Positions 6,728 through 15,768 of a stretch of 64,000 bases of DNA are shown one piece after another. This DNA comes from CAZJAT01 sp964544145 (GTDB taxonomy: Bacteria > Hydrothermota > 32-111). The notes beneath the pieces were generated by a model, which was given only the letters and a program-made list of their open reading frames with translations, was not told where the DNA came from and did not search any database. The position numbers and the translations under genes were made by a program. Within the stretch, counting starts at the first letter, position 1. Every line of letters begins with the position of its first letter. Location of the stretch: NCBI GenBank assembly GCA_964544145.1, contig CAZJAT010000002.1, forward strand, positions 1-64,000. Reading direction: 5' to 3'.

Positions 6728-8848
6728 ATGAGGAAAACAAGAAAAAAAATATCAAAAAGACAGCAGAGATGGATTAACAGAATATCATTCTGGATTGGTC
6801 TAATCGTATTTATCATCTTTTTCTCTGTTATTGCAGGCGGTATCACACTATATGTGAATCTTCAAAAGGAATTGCCGTCAATGACAGATATGATTCTATA
6901 TTCTCCGCCGGTGGCCACAACCATGTATGATGCGAATAATAAAAAAGTAAAAGATTTTTTTATAGAAAAACGCATAACAGTTAATTTGAAGGATATACCG
7001 CAGTATGCCATTGATGCCACCATAGCCCTTGAAGATCAGAGATTCTATGAACACTGGGGAATAAATCTCTTCCGCATAGGCACATCACTCATAAAAGACA
7101 TTCTCTCTGCCGGATATAAACAGGGCGGTTCAACAATAACCCAGCAGCTTGCCAGGAATATGTTTCTGACACTTGACAAGAATATAAGCAGAAAGATAAA
7201 GGAAGCACTAATATCCATACAGCTAGAAAAGAATTTTTCCAAGGATGAGATATTGGAGATGTATTTTAATCAGATAAATTATGGAAATGGGGCGCATGGT
7301 ATCGAAGCAGCTGCAAATGTCTACTTTAGCAAGAGTGTCCGAGAGCTTAGTTTGGCCGAAGCGGCGCTTTTGGCTGGCATACCCAATTTGCCGGAGTATT
7401 ATAATCCATTTAAAAAACTTGAAAATGCAAAGCGCAGGCAGAAGAATTGTCTATATGCAATGCTTGATGAGGGGTATATAACAAAGGAACAATTCTATGA
7501 GGCATTGAATGCTCCCATCATATTGAATGAGAATCCTCAATCAAATCAAACCGGTCTGTATTTTATTGAAGAGGTTAGAAAAGAAGTTATTAATAGATTT
7601 GGATATGACATTCTCTATAAAGGCGGCTTAAAGATATATACAACATTGGACATGGAAATGCAGGTTTATGCAGAGGAAATTGTAGAGAGACAATTAAAGC
7701 GTTATGAAAAGAGATATGAAGAAATAGAAATAACAAAGAATGATTTTGATTCATTAAGCATTGAAGAAAAACAAACATACACCGTATTGCCGTATCTGCA
7801 AGCCGCATTAATAATCATAGATAATGAAACGGGCGGCATTAAGGTGCTTGTCGGCGGGCGCGATTATAGCGATAGTGAGTATAATCGTGTATTGCAGGCA
7901 CCAAGACAACCAGGCTCAATATTCAAGATATTCCTGTTTTCTGCAGCAATAGAAAGTGGTATGAATCCGGGAGATATTATAATGGATACACCCGTGGTGC
8001 TTGATGATGGCACCGATGAGCCATATAAACCGCATAATTATGATGAAACATTTATGGGACCCATTTCAATGCGCACAGCATTATCAAAATCACGCAATGT
8101 TACAGCAGTGAGATTAATTGACAATATGGGCCCAATGACTGTTGTTAATTTTGCCAGAAGAATGGGTATCAATTCCAAATTAATGCCTGTTATTTCATTG
8201 GCATTGGGTAGCGGTGAAGTGACGCTCTTTGAGATGACCAGGGCGTTTGCGGTTTTCCCCAATTACGGAATAATGAAAAACGCTTCACTGATACGCTATA
8301 TTGAGGATTCAGAGGGTAATATTATATATAAAACAGAGAACACTCAAAAGCGCGTTATGGATGACGATGATGCATATATAATAACCAATATGCTGGAAAC
8401 AACAGCAAAAGAAGGTACAGGACAAGGTATGAAATGGATGGGCATCAAAGCAACAGCCGGTGGGAAAACAGGCACAACAGATGATTATTCAAATGCATGG
8501 TTTATAGGTTTTACAAAGAATATAACCTGTGGAGTATGGGTGGGTTACGATGAGTTGAGAACAATTGGAGACAAGGCAACCGGTGCTGCTGTGGCATTAC
8601 CTATATGGGCATATACAATAAAACCATTTATTGATAATTCCGATACCCTGGCATTTCAACCCACTGACAGCATTATTTATGTAAAGATATGCAAATCATC
8701 GGGAATGCTGCCATCAAAATACTGTAAAGAGATAACAGAAGAGATATATAAAATAGGCAGAGAGCCTGTCCGTGTATGTACAAAGCATTCAAAGGGCAGC
8801 TTAACTGAATATGATTTTGAAACACATGATTCCAATCATGAATTTTAG
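6728..8848 (+). CDS. Penicillin-binding protein 1A, bifunctional
   Basis: A 706-residue class A PBP that polymerises and cross-links peptidoglycan. One membrane segment (about residues 22-50) follows a basic cytoplasmic tail. The GT51 domain shows EDQRFYEHWG with catalytic Glu102, GGSTITQQLARN, and the KEALISIQLEKNFSKDEILE and NQINYGNGAHGIEAAA motifs. The transpeptidase domain shows SIFK at 397-400 (catalytic Ser397), an SRN motif in SKSRNVTAVR, and KTGTT at 580-584. All active-site motifs are present. It has its own promoter, and the OmpA-like gene follows after 9 nt, suggesting a cell-wall operon. Family symbols vary (mrcA, ponA), so none is assigned. Confidence 0.95.
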   Translation: MRKTRKKISKRQQRWINRISFWIGLIVFIIFFSVIAGGITLYVNLQKELPSMTDMILYSPPVATTMYDANNKKVKDFFIEKRITVNLKDIPQYAIDATIALEDQRFYEHWGINLFRIGTSLIKDILSAGYKQGGSTITQQLARNMFLTLDKNISRKIKEALISIQLEKNFSKDEILEMYFNQINYGNGAHGIEAAANVYFSKSVRELSLAEAALLAGIPNLPEYYNPFKKLENAKRRQKNCLYAMLDEGYITKEQFYEALNAPIILNENPQSNQTGLYFIEEVRKEVINRFGYDILYKGGLKIYTTLDMEMQVYAEEIVERQLKRYEKRYEEIEITKNDFDSLSIEEKQTYTVLPYLQAALIIIDNETGGIKVLVGGRDYSDSEYNRVLQAPRQPGSIFKIFLFSAAIESGMNPGDIIMDTPVVLDDGTDEPYKPHNYDETFMGPISMRTALSKSRNVTAVRLIDNMGPMTVVNFARRMGINSKLMPVISLALGSGEVTLFEMTRAFAVFPNYGIMKNASLIRYIEDSEGNIIYKTENTQKRVMDDDDAYIITNMLETTAKEGTGQGMKWMGIKATAGGKTGTTDDYSNAWFIGFTKNITCGVWVGYDELRTIGDKATGAAVALPIWAYTIKPFIDNSDTLAFQPTDSIIYVKICKSSGMLPSKYCKEITEEIYKIGREPVRVCTKHSKGSLTEYDFETHDSNHEF

Positions 8849-8857
8849 GAGGACAAA

Positions 8858-9571
8858 ATGCGTTTTCTAGCAATATTCCTGATAACCGTCATTCTTGTGG
8901 GAGCCCTGGTGGGCCTCTATTATTATAATGAGGAATATAAACCGGCTATTGACAGATACAATGAATTGCTTTTGGAAAACAAGACATTGGCTGTATATCT
9001 TGCAGAATTAAGAAGCGAAACGGAAAATGCTGTTCCCGAAATAAAGGATACAATGCTTATGCAGTTTCCGGTAACAGATGCAAGTCCTGTTTATGAAGAG
9101 AATATAACAGGAATCAGGCTAACACTTCCCGTTGGCAATCTCTTTGATCCGGGTGGATATATGCTGAATAAAAACGGAAGAATACTTATACGGAAGATTG
9201 CAGAAATAATATCGCGCATAGATAATACAGATATCATTGTTGAAGGACACACGGATAATGAAAAAATGGGACCATCACTCAAATCAAAGATACCCACTAA
9301 TTGGGAACTTTCCTCATTCAGGGCAATCAATGTGGTTAAATTCCTGCAGGATTCTGTAAAGATGGATCCGGCAAATCTTTCAGCAGTTGCATATGGTGAA
9401 ACAAGGCCGCTGGCCAGCAATGAGACGGAAGATGGCAGGAAACAAAACAGGCGAATAGAGATATTCATCAGATATAAGAACTTTATTCCCGAAATGAAGA
9501 CAGAAATAAAAACAGCAATTGATTCTATTCCGGCAGACACAGCAATAATAAAAGAAGAGGTGAATGAGTAA
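8858..9571 (+). CDS. OmpA/MotB-like peptidoglycan-binding membrane protein
   Basis: A 237-residue protein with one N-terminal transmembrane segment (residues 3-24) and no lipobox. A short helical stretch (about 30-55) precedes an OmpA-like C-terminal domain: IIVEGHTDNEKM near residue 128, NWELSSFRAINVVKFL near 150, and AYGETRPLASNETEDGRKQNRRIEI near 178. These residues bind meso-diaminopimelate peptidoglycan in OmpA and MotB. No motA partner is nearby, so a structural tether is likelier than a flagellar stator. Ribosome-binding site AGGAGG. It overlaps the next gene by 8 bp. Confidence 0.85.
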   Translation: MRFLAIFLITVILVGALVGLYYYNEEYKPAIDRYNELLLENKTLAVYLAELRSETENAVPEIKDTMLMQFPVTDASPVYEENITGIRLTLPVGNLFDPGGYMLNKNGRILIRKIAEIISRIDNTDIIVEGHTDNEKMGPSLKSKIPTNWELSSFRAINVVKFLQDSVKMDPANLSAVAYGETRPLASNETEDGRKQNRRIEIFIRYKNFIPEMKTEIKTAIDSIPADTAIIKEEVNE

Positions 9572-10457
9572 GGGATTACTGCTTTTTTCCGGTGGTCTGG
9601 ACAGCATACTTGCATATAATATACTTAAGCGTGCATCCAAGGCAGAAATAACGGGTATATTCTTTGAAACACCATTCTTTCGTTCCGAAAAAGCAGAATT
9701 ATATGCACAGGCCAATAATATTCCACTTCAAATATATCCCATATTTAATGATTATATACCCATATTAACCAAACCCAAACATGGATATGGAAGATTTCTT
9801 AATCCATGCATTGATTGTCATTCATTTATGATTACAAATCTCTTGGATAAACGAATATCACTGAATGCCGATTTTATTGCATCAGGAGAGGTCTTGGGAC
9901 AGAGACCAATGTCTCAAAACAGACGGGCATTTGATATGATGAAAAGGAATATCAAAGGAATTGAATACCTTGTCAGGCCGCTCAGCGCAATGTTGATGGA
10001 CGAAACAGAACCGGAAAAAAAAGGAATAATTGAAAGAAAGAAATTATTTAACATTAGGGGAAGAGGCAGATACAGACAATTAGAGCTTGCAGCAGAATGG
10101 GGGATAACGCATTTCCCCAGTCCATCAGGCGGGTGTCTATTGACAATGAGGGAATATTCAAACAAGGTCAGACGGCTTATTGATATGAATATGCTTACAG
10201 AAAACAATGCTGCACTAATGAAATACGGCAGGGTGTTTTTCTATAATAAGGGGTTTGCCGTTATTGGACGGGATGAAATGCAGAATAATGATATTATTAA
10301 ACACTCAAAACTGCAATATCAGGCAAGGCACGGCAAGGGGCCCGTGGGTACCATTTCCGGGGAATTGGATGATGGCGAATTCGAGGATTTTATGGAAACA
10401 ATGAGAAATTATTCTGCTGAAAAGGATTCAGGAAATGACATTATTATCATGCAATAA
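9564..10457 (+). CDS. PP-loop ATP pyrophosphatase, ThiI/MnmA-like
   Basis: A 297-residue protein with a PP-loop SGGLDS at 9-14, the adenylating motif of tRNA thiolases and related enzymes. Further marks are NPCIDCHSFM near residue 75, containing a Cys-x2-Cys pair, GEVLGQRPMSQ near 110, and SPSGGCLL near 190. The C-terminal third (HGKGPVGTISGELDDGEFEDF) resembles the RNA-binding tail found in such thiouridine synthase-like proteins. tRNA sulfur modification is the likely role, but the exact position and substrate cannot be assigned. It overlaps rsmG by 23 bp. Confidence 0.75.
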   Translation: MSKGLLLFSGGLDSILAYNILKRASKAEITGIFFETPFFRSEKAELYAQANNIPLQIYPIFNDYIPILTKPKHGYGRFLNPCIDCHSFMITNLLDKRISLNADFIASGEVLGQRPMSQNRRAFDMMKRNIKGIEYLVRPLSAMLMDETEPEKKGIIERKKLFNIRGRGRYRQLELAAEWGITHFPSPSGGCLLTMREYSNKVRRLIDMNMLTENNAALMKYGRVFFYNKGFAVIGRDEMQNNDIIKHSKLQYQARHGKGPVGTISGELDDGEFEDFMETMRNYSAEKDSGNDIIIMQ

Positions 10458-10992
10458 TATAATAAGCGGTTTTTCAAGAAAAGGCATTATCATTGATAAG
10501 GAATCAGCAGAGCAGGTGGCAGTATTCATGGGGGAATTATTCAAATGGAATGCACACATCACATTGATATCAGAGGGAGATAAACAGCATATATTGGATA
10601 GACATGTAATTAATTCAATAGCATTATACAGGCATATAGACAGAAAATCATTTATCAATATTGCAGACATTGGTTCCGGCAACGGCTTTCCCGGCATAAT
10701 GCTTGCCATTATGTACAAGAATAAACAATTTACATTAATAGAAAACAGAGGTAAAAAAGCATCCTTTTTAAAGCAATCCATACAAGTATGCGGCATTGAA
10801 AATGCATATGTATTTGATTCCAATGCAAAGAAATTTGATTATTCGGCCACAGATCTGATTGTAAGCCGGGCATTTGGAAGCATATCATTTGTACGCTCAC
10901 ACATCAATACGCCATTCAATGGTCACACGGCAATCTATCAGAATAATGACATATTGCTTTACGATAGATATGATAAACAATGTTCCACGTAG
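10435..10992 (+). CDS. rsmG: 16S rRNA m7G527 methyltransferase RsmG
   Basis: A 185-residue SAM-dependent methyltransferase. It shows FKWNAHITLISEG with ILDRHVINSIAL (N-terminal RsmG signature), SAM motif I ADIGSGNGFPGI near residue 77, and ENRGKKASFLKQ. RsmG methylates G527 in the 530 loop of 16S rRNA. The protein is slightly shorter than the usual 205-240 residues, with a reduced C-terminus. The last codons and the TAG stop lie inside a parS-like site (10981-10996). It sits directly before parA-parB, the classical order near oriC. Confidence 0.9.
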   Translation: MTLLSCNNIISGFSRKGIIIDKESAEQVAVFMGELFKWNAHITLISEGDKQHILDRHVINSIALYRHIDRKSFINIADIGSGNGFPGIMLAIMYKNKQFTLIENRGKKASFLKQSIQVCGIENAYVFDSNAKKFDYSATDLIVSRAFGSISFVRSHINTPFNGHTAIYQNNDILLYDRYDKQCST

Positions 10993-10996
10993 AACA
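10981..10996 (+). promoter_or_regulatory. parS site 1 (one mismatch)
   Basis: TGTTCCACGTAGAACA matches the ParB-binding palindrome at 15 of 16 positions of the perfect copy that follows. Its TAG is the rsmG stop codon (10990-10992), so the site is partly coding. Confidence 0.8.
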
Positions 10997-11011
10997 TAAA
11001 TCATTCAGCAA

Positions 11012-11027
11012 TGTTCCACGTGGAACA
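11012..11027 (+). promoter_or_regulatory. parS site 2 (perfect palindrome)
   Basis: TGTTCCACGTGGAACA is a perfect 16-bp palindrome, very close to the bacterial parS consensus TGTTTCACGTGAAACA. It lies 31 bp from site 1 and about 100 bp before parA, whose operon product ParB should nucleate here. Confidence 0.93.
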
Positions 11028-11088
11028 TTGCCATATGCATATTGATATGATTGATATATATTAAATAAAAAAAATCATATTATTTCAC

Positions 11089-11116
11089 TTGAAAAATATA
11101 ATAATTGTGTTAATAT
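11089..11116 (+). promoter_or_regulatory. parAB promoter, leaderless type
   Basis: TTGAAA (11089-11094), 16-nt spacer, TAATAT (11111-11116), then 9 nt to the parA ATG. The interval (TTTTTAATT) contains no ribosome-binding site. Confidence 0.5.
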
Positions 11117-11125
11117 TTTTTAATT

Positions 11126-11890
11126 ATGTCAAAAACTATAGCAATTGCCAATCAAAAAGGCGGGGTGGGTAAAACCACCACTGCCGTAAATCTGGGAGCA
11201 GCATTGTCTGCTGCAGAAAAACGGGTATTGCTTGTGGATATGGATCCTCAGGCAAATGCTACAAGCTCATTGGGTTTTTATCAGAACAATCTGCTGGGGA
11301 AATCGGTTTATGATGTCTTTGCAGAGAGGGTGTCAATGGAAGAGGTTGTTGTCAACACTGATATGGACTACTTAAAACTGCTTCCATCGGATATATCATT
11401 GGCTGCGGTTGATGTAGAGCTTATCAATATAAGCGGCAGGGAGTATCTGCTCAAGGAGAAGATATCCTCTGTATCGGAACAGTATGATTTTGTGCTTATA
11501 GACTGCCCCCCAAGCCTGCAGCTTCTTACGGTTAATGCTCTTGTTGCAGCTGATTCTGTTTTGATACCCCTTCAATCCGAGTATTATGCCATAGAGGGTC
11601 TGGGCAAGCTGCTCAATACAATAAACATGATACAGCATGATTTAAATCCTGAACTCTTCATAGAAGGTGTCTTGATTACCATGTATGATCAGAGGCTCAA
11701 TCTATCCAGACAGGTTGTTGATGAAGCGCTGAACTATTTCAAGGATAAGGTATATAAAACATATATACCGCGCAATGTGCGCCTGGCAGAATCGCCCTCA
11801 TTCGGACAGCCGATAATTCTCTATGACATCAATTCATCCGGAGCAAAAGCATATATGAAATTAGCAGAGGAGATAATAAAGAATGTCTAG
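11126..11890 (+). CDS. parA: Chromosome partitioning ATPase ParA/Soj
   Basis: A 254-residue deviant-Walker ATPase. The N-terminus SKTIAIANQKGGVGKTTTAVNL carries the KGGVGKTT box with the signature lysine. VDMDPQANATSSLG follows near residue 36, and the Walker B-like FVLIDCPPSLQLL near 120. ParA forms the nucleoid gradient along which ParB-parS complexes move. It overlaps parB by 8 bp. Two parS sites lie just upstream, so the whole segregation module is here. Confidence 0.96.
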   Translation: MSKTIAIANQKGGVGKTTTAVNLGAALSAAEKRVLLVDMDPQANATSSLGFYQNNLLGKSVYDVFAERVSMEEVVVNTDMDYLKLLPSDISLAAVDVELINISGREYLLKEKISSVSEQYDFVLIDCPPSLQLLTVNALVAADSVLIPLQSEYYAIEGLGKLLNTINMIQHDLNPELFIEGVLITMYDQRLNLSRQVVDEALNYFKDKVYKTYIPRNVRLAESPSFGQPIILYDINSSGAKAYMKLAEEIIKNV

Positions 11891-12707
11891 GAAAGCATTG
11901 GGAAGAGGATTGGAATCGCTGATAAGCGGAGCCGGTCAGCGGGAGGTGAGAAACATCCCCCTGAATAAAATAACACCAAATCCATATCAGCCGAGACATT
12001 CTTTCAAGGAAGCGGAACTGGCAGAGCTGAGTGAATCAATAAAAGAGAATGGAATTATTCAGCCGATAATTGTGCGCAGGAAAGAAAATAAATATGAATT
12101 GATTGCAGGTGAGAGGAGATTGAGAGCATCGCAGATGGCCGGACTAAAAGAGATTCCTGCCATTGTGAAAGAGATTAATGATGAACAGATGCTGCAGATT
12201 GCCATTGTAGAAAATGTTCAGAGAGAGGATTTAAATCCCATTGATGAAGCAAGGGGATATCAGATGCTTATAGATAATTTCAAGATGAAGCATAATCAGG
12301 TGGCTCAGATGGTGGGAAAATCCAGATCTCATATAAGCAATATGATGCGTATACTTGAATTAAGCGCAAAGATTCAGCAATATATTGAAAAGGGATTAAT
12401 TTCATTTGGTCATGCAAAGGTGTTATTATCCCTAAACAATCAAAAGAGAATGCAATATGCCGAAATGATTGTGAGCAGGGGATTGTCTGTCAGGGAATTG
12501 GAGATGGCAAGCAAACAGAAAGCAATGGAAAAAAAGAAAAAGAAGACAAATAAATTTGCATATATAGAAGATAATCTTTCAAAGGCATTAAACAGAAAAG
12601 CAGAGCTCAGATATTCAAAGGGCAAAGGAAAGATAATGCTGTCATTTTACAGCGATGATGATCTTAATGAATTATTGAATATATTGGGAGTTAAATCATT
12701 AGATTAG
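11883..12707 (+). CDS. parB: Chromosome partitioning protein ParB/Spo0J
   Basis: A 274-residue CTP-dependent DNA clamp that loads at parS. The N-terminus RKALGRGLESLISG is the ParA-contacting region. Next comes the ParB/Srx domain NPYQPR...LAELSESIKENGIIQPIIVRR with the arginine-rich CTP-binding patch AGERRLRAS, and IVENVQREDLNPIDEA. The helix-turn-helix NQVAQMVGKSRSHISNMMRIL near residue 145 recognises parS. A basic linker (KKKKKT) precedes the C-terminal dimerisation region. Confidence 0.96.
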   Translation: MSRKALGRGLESLISGAGQREVRNIPLNKITPNPYQPRHSFKEAELAELSESIKENGIIQPIIVRRKENKYELIAGERRLRASQMAGLKEIPAIVKEINDEQMLQIAIVENVQREDLNPIDEARGYQMLIDNFKMKHNQVAQMVGKSRSHISNMMRILELSAKIQQYIEKGLISFGHAKVLLSLNNQKRMQYAEMIVSRGLSVRELEMASKQKAMEKKKKKTNKFAYIEDNLSKALNRKAELRYSKGKGKIMLSFYSDDDLNELLNILGVKSLD

Positions 12708-12715
12708 GAGCATAA

Positions 12716-13744
12716 ATGAAAGACATGTTGAAGAGCTTTACAGATCTTGTGGCAATATCCGGCGAAGAAGAACATGCAATTTCACTTATAAGGCAGATGT
12801 TTGATTCACATATTGTATCAATAGATGTAGACAAACAGGGAAGCATTGTTATTCATAAAAAAGGAAATAAACCCGGTAAGGTGTGGATGTCAGCGCACTT
12901 AGATGAAATTGGATTGATCGTGACCAAGATAGACGGACAATATGTACGCTTTACAGAGGTGGGCGGATATGATGAAAAGGTATTATATGGTCAAGAAGTC
13001 ACTGTGTTTGGAGATAGGGAGTACAGCGGCATTGTAGGCGCAAAGCCGCCGCATCTGATGACTGCTGATGAGCACACCAAGATGCTTACATTCGGGGATC
13101 TGTTTATTGATATAGGCAGGGATGAGACATTTCTCAAGGCGCACATAAAGGTGGGCGACAGGATAGCATTAAAGAATAAGTTTTGTGAATTGAAGAATGG
13201 AAATGTTTCAACAAAAGCCATGGATAACAGATCCTGTGGAGTAATTATTATGAGTGCACTTAAAGGACTGATGAAATACAGCGATCTTCCCGATGTATAT
13301 GTGGTACTCAATGCGCAGGAAGAAACAACATTTCTTGGAGCTACAACAGCAGGGTATAACATATTTCCCGACATTGCATTTGTAACAGATGTAACATTTG
13401 CAAAGCAGCCCGGTGTAGCAGAGGGGTTTGCAATGGATGAGATTGCCATTGGCAAGGGTGCCCACATATCCCCGGATATTTTTGAATATCTCAAAAAAAC
13501 TGCGGAAACAGAACATATTAAATATGCAATTGAAGCAATGCCCAGAGCATCAGGAACAGATACGGGAGCTGTTCAGCTTTCAAGAAGCGGTGTTTCAACA
13601 GGTATATTATCCCTGCCGATCAAGAATATGCATTCACCGGTGGAAACGGGCAGCTTAGAAACAATGAAAATGGCGGCAAGGCTTTTGGAAAGAGCAATAG
13701 CGAATATTAATATAGAAGATTTTGCTGTAAAAACAATTAAATAA
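12716..13744 (+). CDS. M42 family aminopeptidase (first of three)
   Basis: A 342-residue TET/glutamyl-aminopeptidase-type enzyme that trims peptides using two metal ions. Visible ligands are His61 and Asp63 in SAHLDEIG, Asp170 in KAMDNRSC, Glu202-Glu203 in AQEE, Asp225 in TDVTF and His306 in NMHSPVE. All catalytic residues are present. The family assembles into tetrahedral dodecamers. It follows parB by 8 nt with ribosome-binding site AGGAG, so it is probably cotranscribed with parAB. It is the most divergent of the three tandem copies. Confidence 0.92.
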   Translation: MKDMLKSFTDLVAISGEEEHAISLIRQMFDSHIVSIDVDKQGSIVIHKKGNKPGKVWMSAHLDEIGLIVTKIDGQYVRFTEVGGYDEKVLYGQEVTVFGDREYSGIVGAKPPHLMTADEHTKMLTFGDLFIDIGRDETFLKAHIKVGDRIALKNKFCELKNGNVSTKAMDNRSCGVIIMSALKGLMKYSDLPDVYVVLNAQEETTFLGATTAGYNIFPDIAFVTDVTFAKQPGVAEGFAMDEIAIGKGAHISPDIFEYLKKTAETEHIKYAIEAMPRASGTDTGAVQLSRSGVSTGILSLPIKNMHSPVETGSLETMKMAARLLERAIANINIEDFAVKTIK

Positions 13745-13753
13745 GGAAGCAGT

Positions 13754-14767
13754 ATGTTAAAAGAATTGTGTAATGCAGGCGGTGTTTCCGGTAATGAAAA
13801 AGAGATCAGAGATATTATAATTAATGCAATAAAACCCTATTGTGATTCTATCAAGATCGATAAACTGGGTAATATCATTGCATTAAAAAAAGGCAATAAA
13901 AAATCGGGAACAATCATGATTGCTGCCCATATGGATGAAGTCGGCTTCATGATAAAATCAATAGAGGAAAGCGGTTCATTAAAATTTGCTCCTGCAGGAG
14001 GAATAGACCCAAGGGTTATGATAGGCAAAAGACTGCTTGTGGGAAAAGATAAAATACCCGGAATACTTGCATATAAACCTATACATGTTCAGAGGGATGA
14101 CTATAAGAATATACCAAAGGTATCGGATCTCAATATAGATATCGGAGCCAAGGACAAAAAAGATGCAGAGAAATATGCGAGTGCAGGAGATTATGCAATC
14201 TTTGATACAGAGTTTGAAAAGACGGGTAATCTGTTAAAAGGAAAAGCCTTTGATGACAGATTCGGTTGTTATGCATTGATTGAATTATTGAAGAAAAAGC
14301 ATGATAGCAGCATATATGCTGTATTTACGGTTCAGGAAGAAGTGGGACTAAGGGGTGCATCGGCAGCAGCATATGGAATTATGCCGGATTATGCGCTGAT
14401 ATTCGAAGGAACATCAGCTGCAGAGTTTCCCGAGAAAAAAGATTTAGCGGATTTTCCGAAAATGGGAGAAGGTGTAGTCATTACAATCTCAGACAGGTCA
14501 ATGTTCTCTGACAGATGGCTGCTTGAATCGGCACAAAATGTTGCAAAGAAGAATAAAGTTAAATTTCAGTTTAAACAACCCATGATAGGCGGAACGGATG
14601 CCGGTGTAATTCATACAACAGGAAAGGGATGCAGGTCTCTGGTGTTTGCTGTTCCATGCAGATATATACATTCGCCGGTTGGATATGCTGATATGAGGGA
14701 TTTAAAATCAATGATAAAACTAGGTGAATTAATGATAAAAGAAATAAATAAGGGGGCACATAAATGA
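13754..14767 (+). CDS. M42 family aminopeptidase (second of three)
   Basis: A 337-residue paralogue of the preceding gene. Metal-site motifs are AAHMDEVGFM, KAFDDRFGC, VQEEVGLRGA and RYIHSPVG. Where copies one and three have Asp (TDVT, VDVT), this copy has Glu218 (IFEGT). Asp/Glu exchange at this ligand is tolerated in related metallopeptidases and may mark a different specificity. It overlaps the third copy by 4 bp (ATGA). Ribosome-binding site AAGGA. Confidence 0.92.
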   Translation: MLKELCNAGGVSGNEKEIRDIIINAIKPYCDSIKIDKLGNIIALKKGNKKSGTIMIAAHMDEVGFMIKSIEESGSLKFAPAGGIDPRVMIGKRLLVGKDKIPGILAYKPIHVQRDDYKNIPKVSDLNIDIGAKDKKDAEKYASAGDYAIFDTEFEKTGNLLKGKAFDDRFGCYALIELLKKKHDSSIYAVFTVQEEVGLRGASAAAYGIMPDYALIFEGTSAAEFPEKKDLADFPKMGEGVVITISDRSMFSDRWLLESAQNVAKKNKVKFQFKQPMIGGTDAGVIHTTGKGCRSLVFAVPCRYIHSPVGYADMRDLKSMIKLGELMIKEINKGAHK

Positions 14768-15768
14768 AAAACAATATCAAAGCCTTAACAGAAATTATAG
14801 CACCTTCATCATATGAAATGCCTGTTGCTGATTATCTTGAAAAACAACTGAAGGGTAAGGGTTTGAAGATCAGCAGGGATGTAATGGGCAACCTTATTGC
14901 CAGGAGACCGGGAAAGGGCAGAAAGATTATGCTTGCAGCGCATATGGATGAAATTGGATTTATGGTAAAACATATAGATAAAAACGGATTTCTCAGATTT
15001 ACGGTTGTAGGCGGTATATACCCGCATAATATTGTGAATACACGCGTTAAATTTGTATCCGGCATAGAGGGTGTGATTGGCATTGAGGAAAAAGATTATA
15101 AATATAAAGATATCCTGCCTGTGAGCAAGATGTTTATTGATATCGGAGCAGCTGACAAGAAAGCGGCTGAAAAAATCATTAGCATTGGAGATCTGGCTGC
15201 AGTAAAGGATGATTTCTCGGATATGGGAAGCAGGATAGCATCAAAGGCATTAGACGATAGAATTGGATGTTATATGCTTTTGGAATTGGCAAAGAAAAAA
15301 ATTAAAGGAAATAATGATATTTATTATGTATTTACTGTTCAAGAGGAAGTGGGTGTCAGGGGAGCAAAGACCTCTGCATTCAGTATAGATCCTGACCTTG
15401 CCATTGCCGTTGATGTAACATCAACAGGTGATACACCGGAATGCGAGCTTATGGATGTTCACATTGGGAAGGGACCCACAATAAAGGTTAAGGATAATGG
15501 ATTGATAGTTAAAAGAAAAGTGCTTGATTATATGACAAACATTGCAAACAAAAATAAAATCCCGTATCAGCTGGAAATTCTTGAACATGGCGCAACGGAT
15601 GCATATGCAATTCATATGACAAAATCCGGCGTATTAACAGGTGTGGTATCTATTCCCACACGTTATATACATTCATGTTCAGAACTGATAGACCTTGATG
15701 ATGTGAAGAATGGAATTAAATTGATAGAAAAGATAGTTGAAGATGATATTAAAAAGAAAGGATTTTGA
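14764..15768 (+). CDS. M42 family aminopeptidase (third of three)
   Basis: A 334-residue paralogue with motifs AAHMDEIGFM, KALDDRIGC, VQEEVGVRGA, AVDVTSTG and TRYIHSC. All expected metal ligands are present. Copies two and three are visibly closer to each other than to copy one. In archaea, distinct TET paralogues co-assemble and divide substrates by side-chain type, so these three may form a mixed peptide-trimming complex; that is inference. Ribosome-binding site AGGGGG precedes the ATG. Confidence 0.92.
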   Translation: MKNNIKALTEIIAPSSYEMPVADYLEKQLKGKGLKISRDVMGNLIARRPGKGRKIMLAAHMDEIGFMVKHIDKNGFLRFTVVGGIYPHNIVNTRVKFVSGIEGVIGIEEKDYKYKDILPVSKMFIDIGAADKKAAEKIISIGDLAAVKDDFSDMGSRIASKALDDRIGCYMLLELAKKKIKGNNDIYYVFTVQEEVGVRGAKTSAFSIDPDLAIAVDVTSTGDTPECELMDVHIGKGPTIKVKDNGLIVKRKVLDYMTNIANKNKIPYQLEILEHGATDAYAIHMTKSGVLTGVVSIPTRYIHSCSELIDLDDVKNGIKLIEKIVEDDIKKKGF

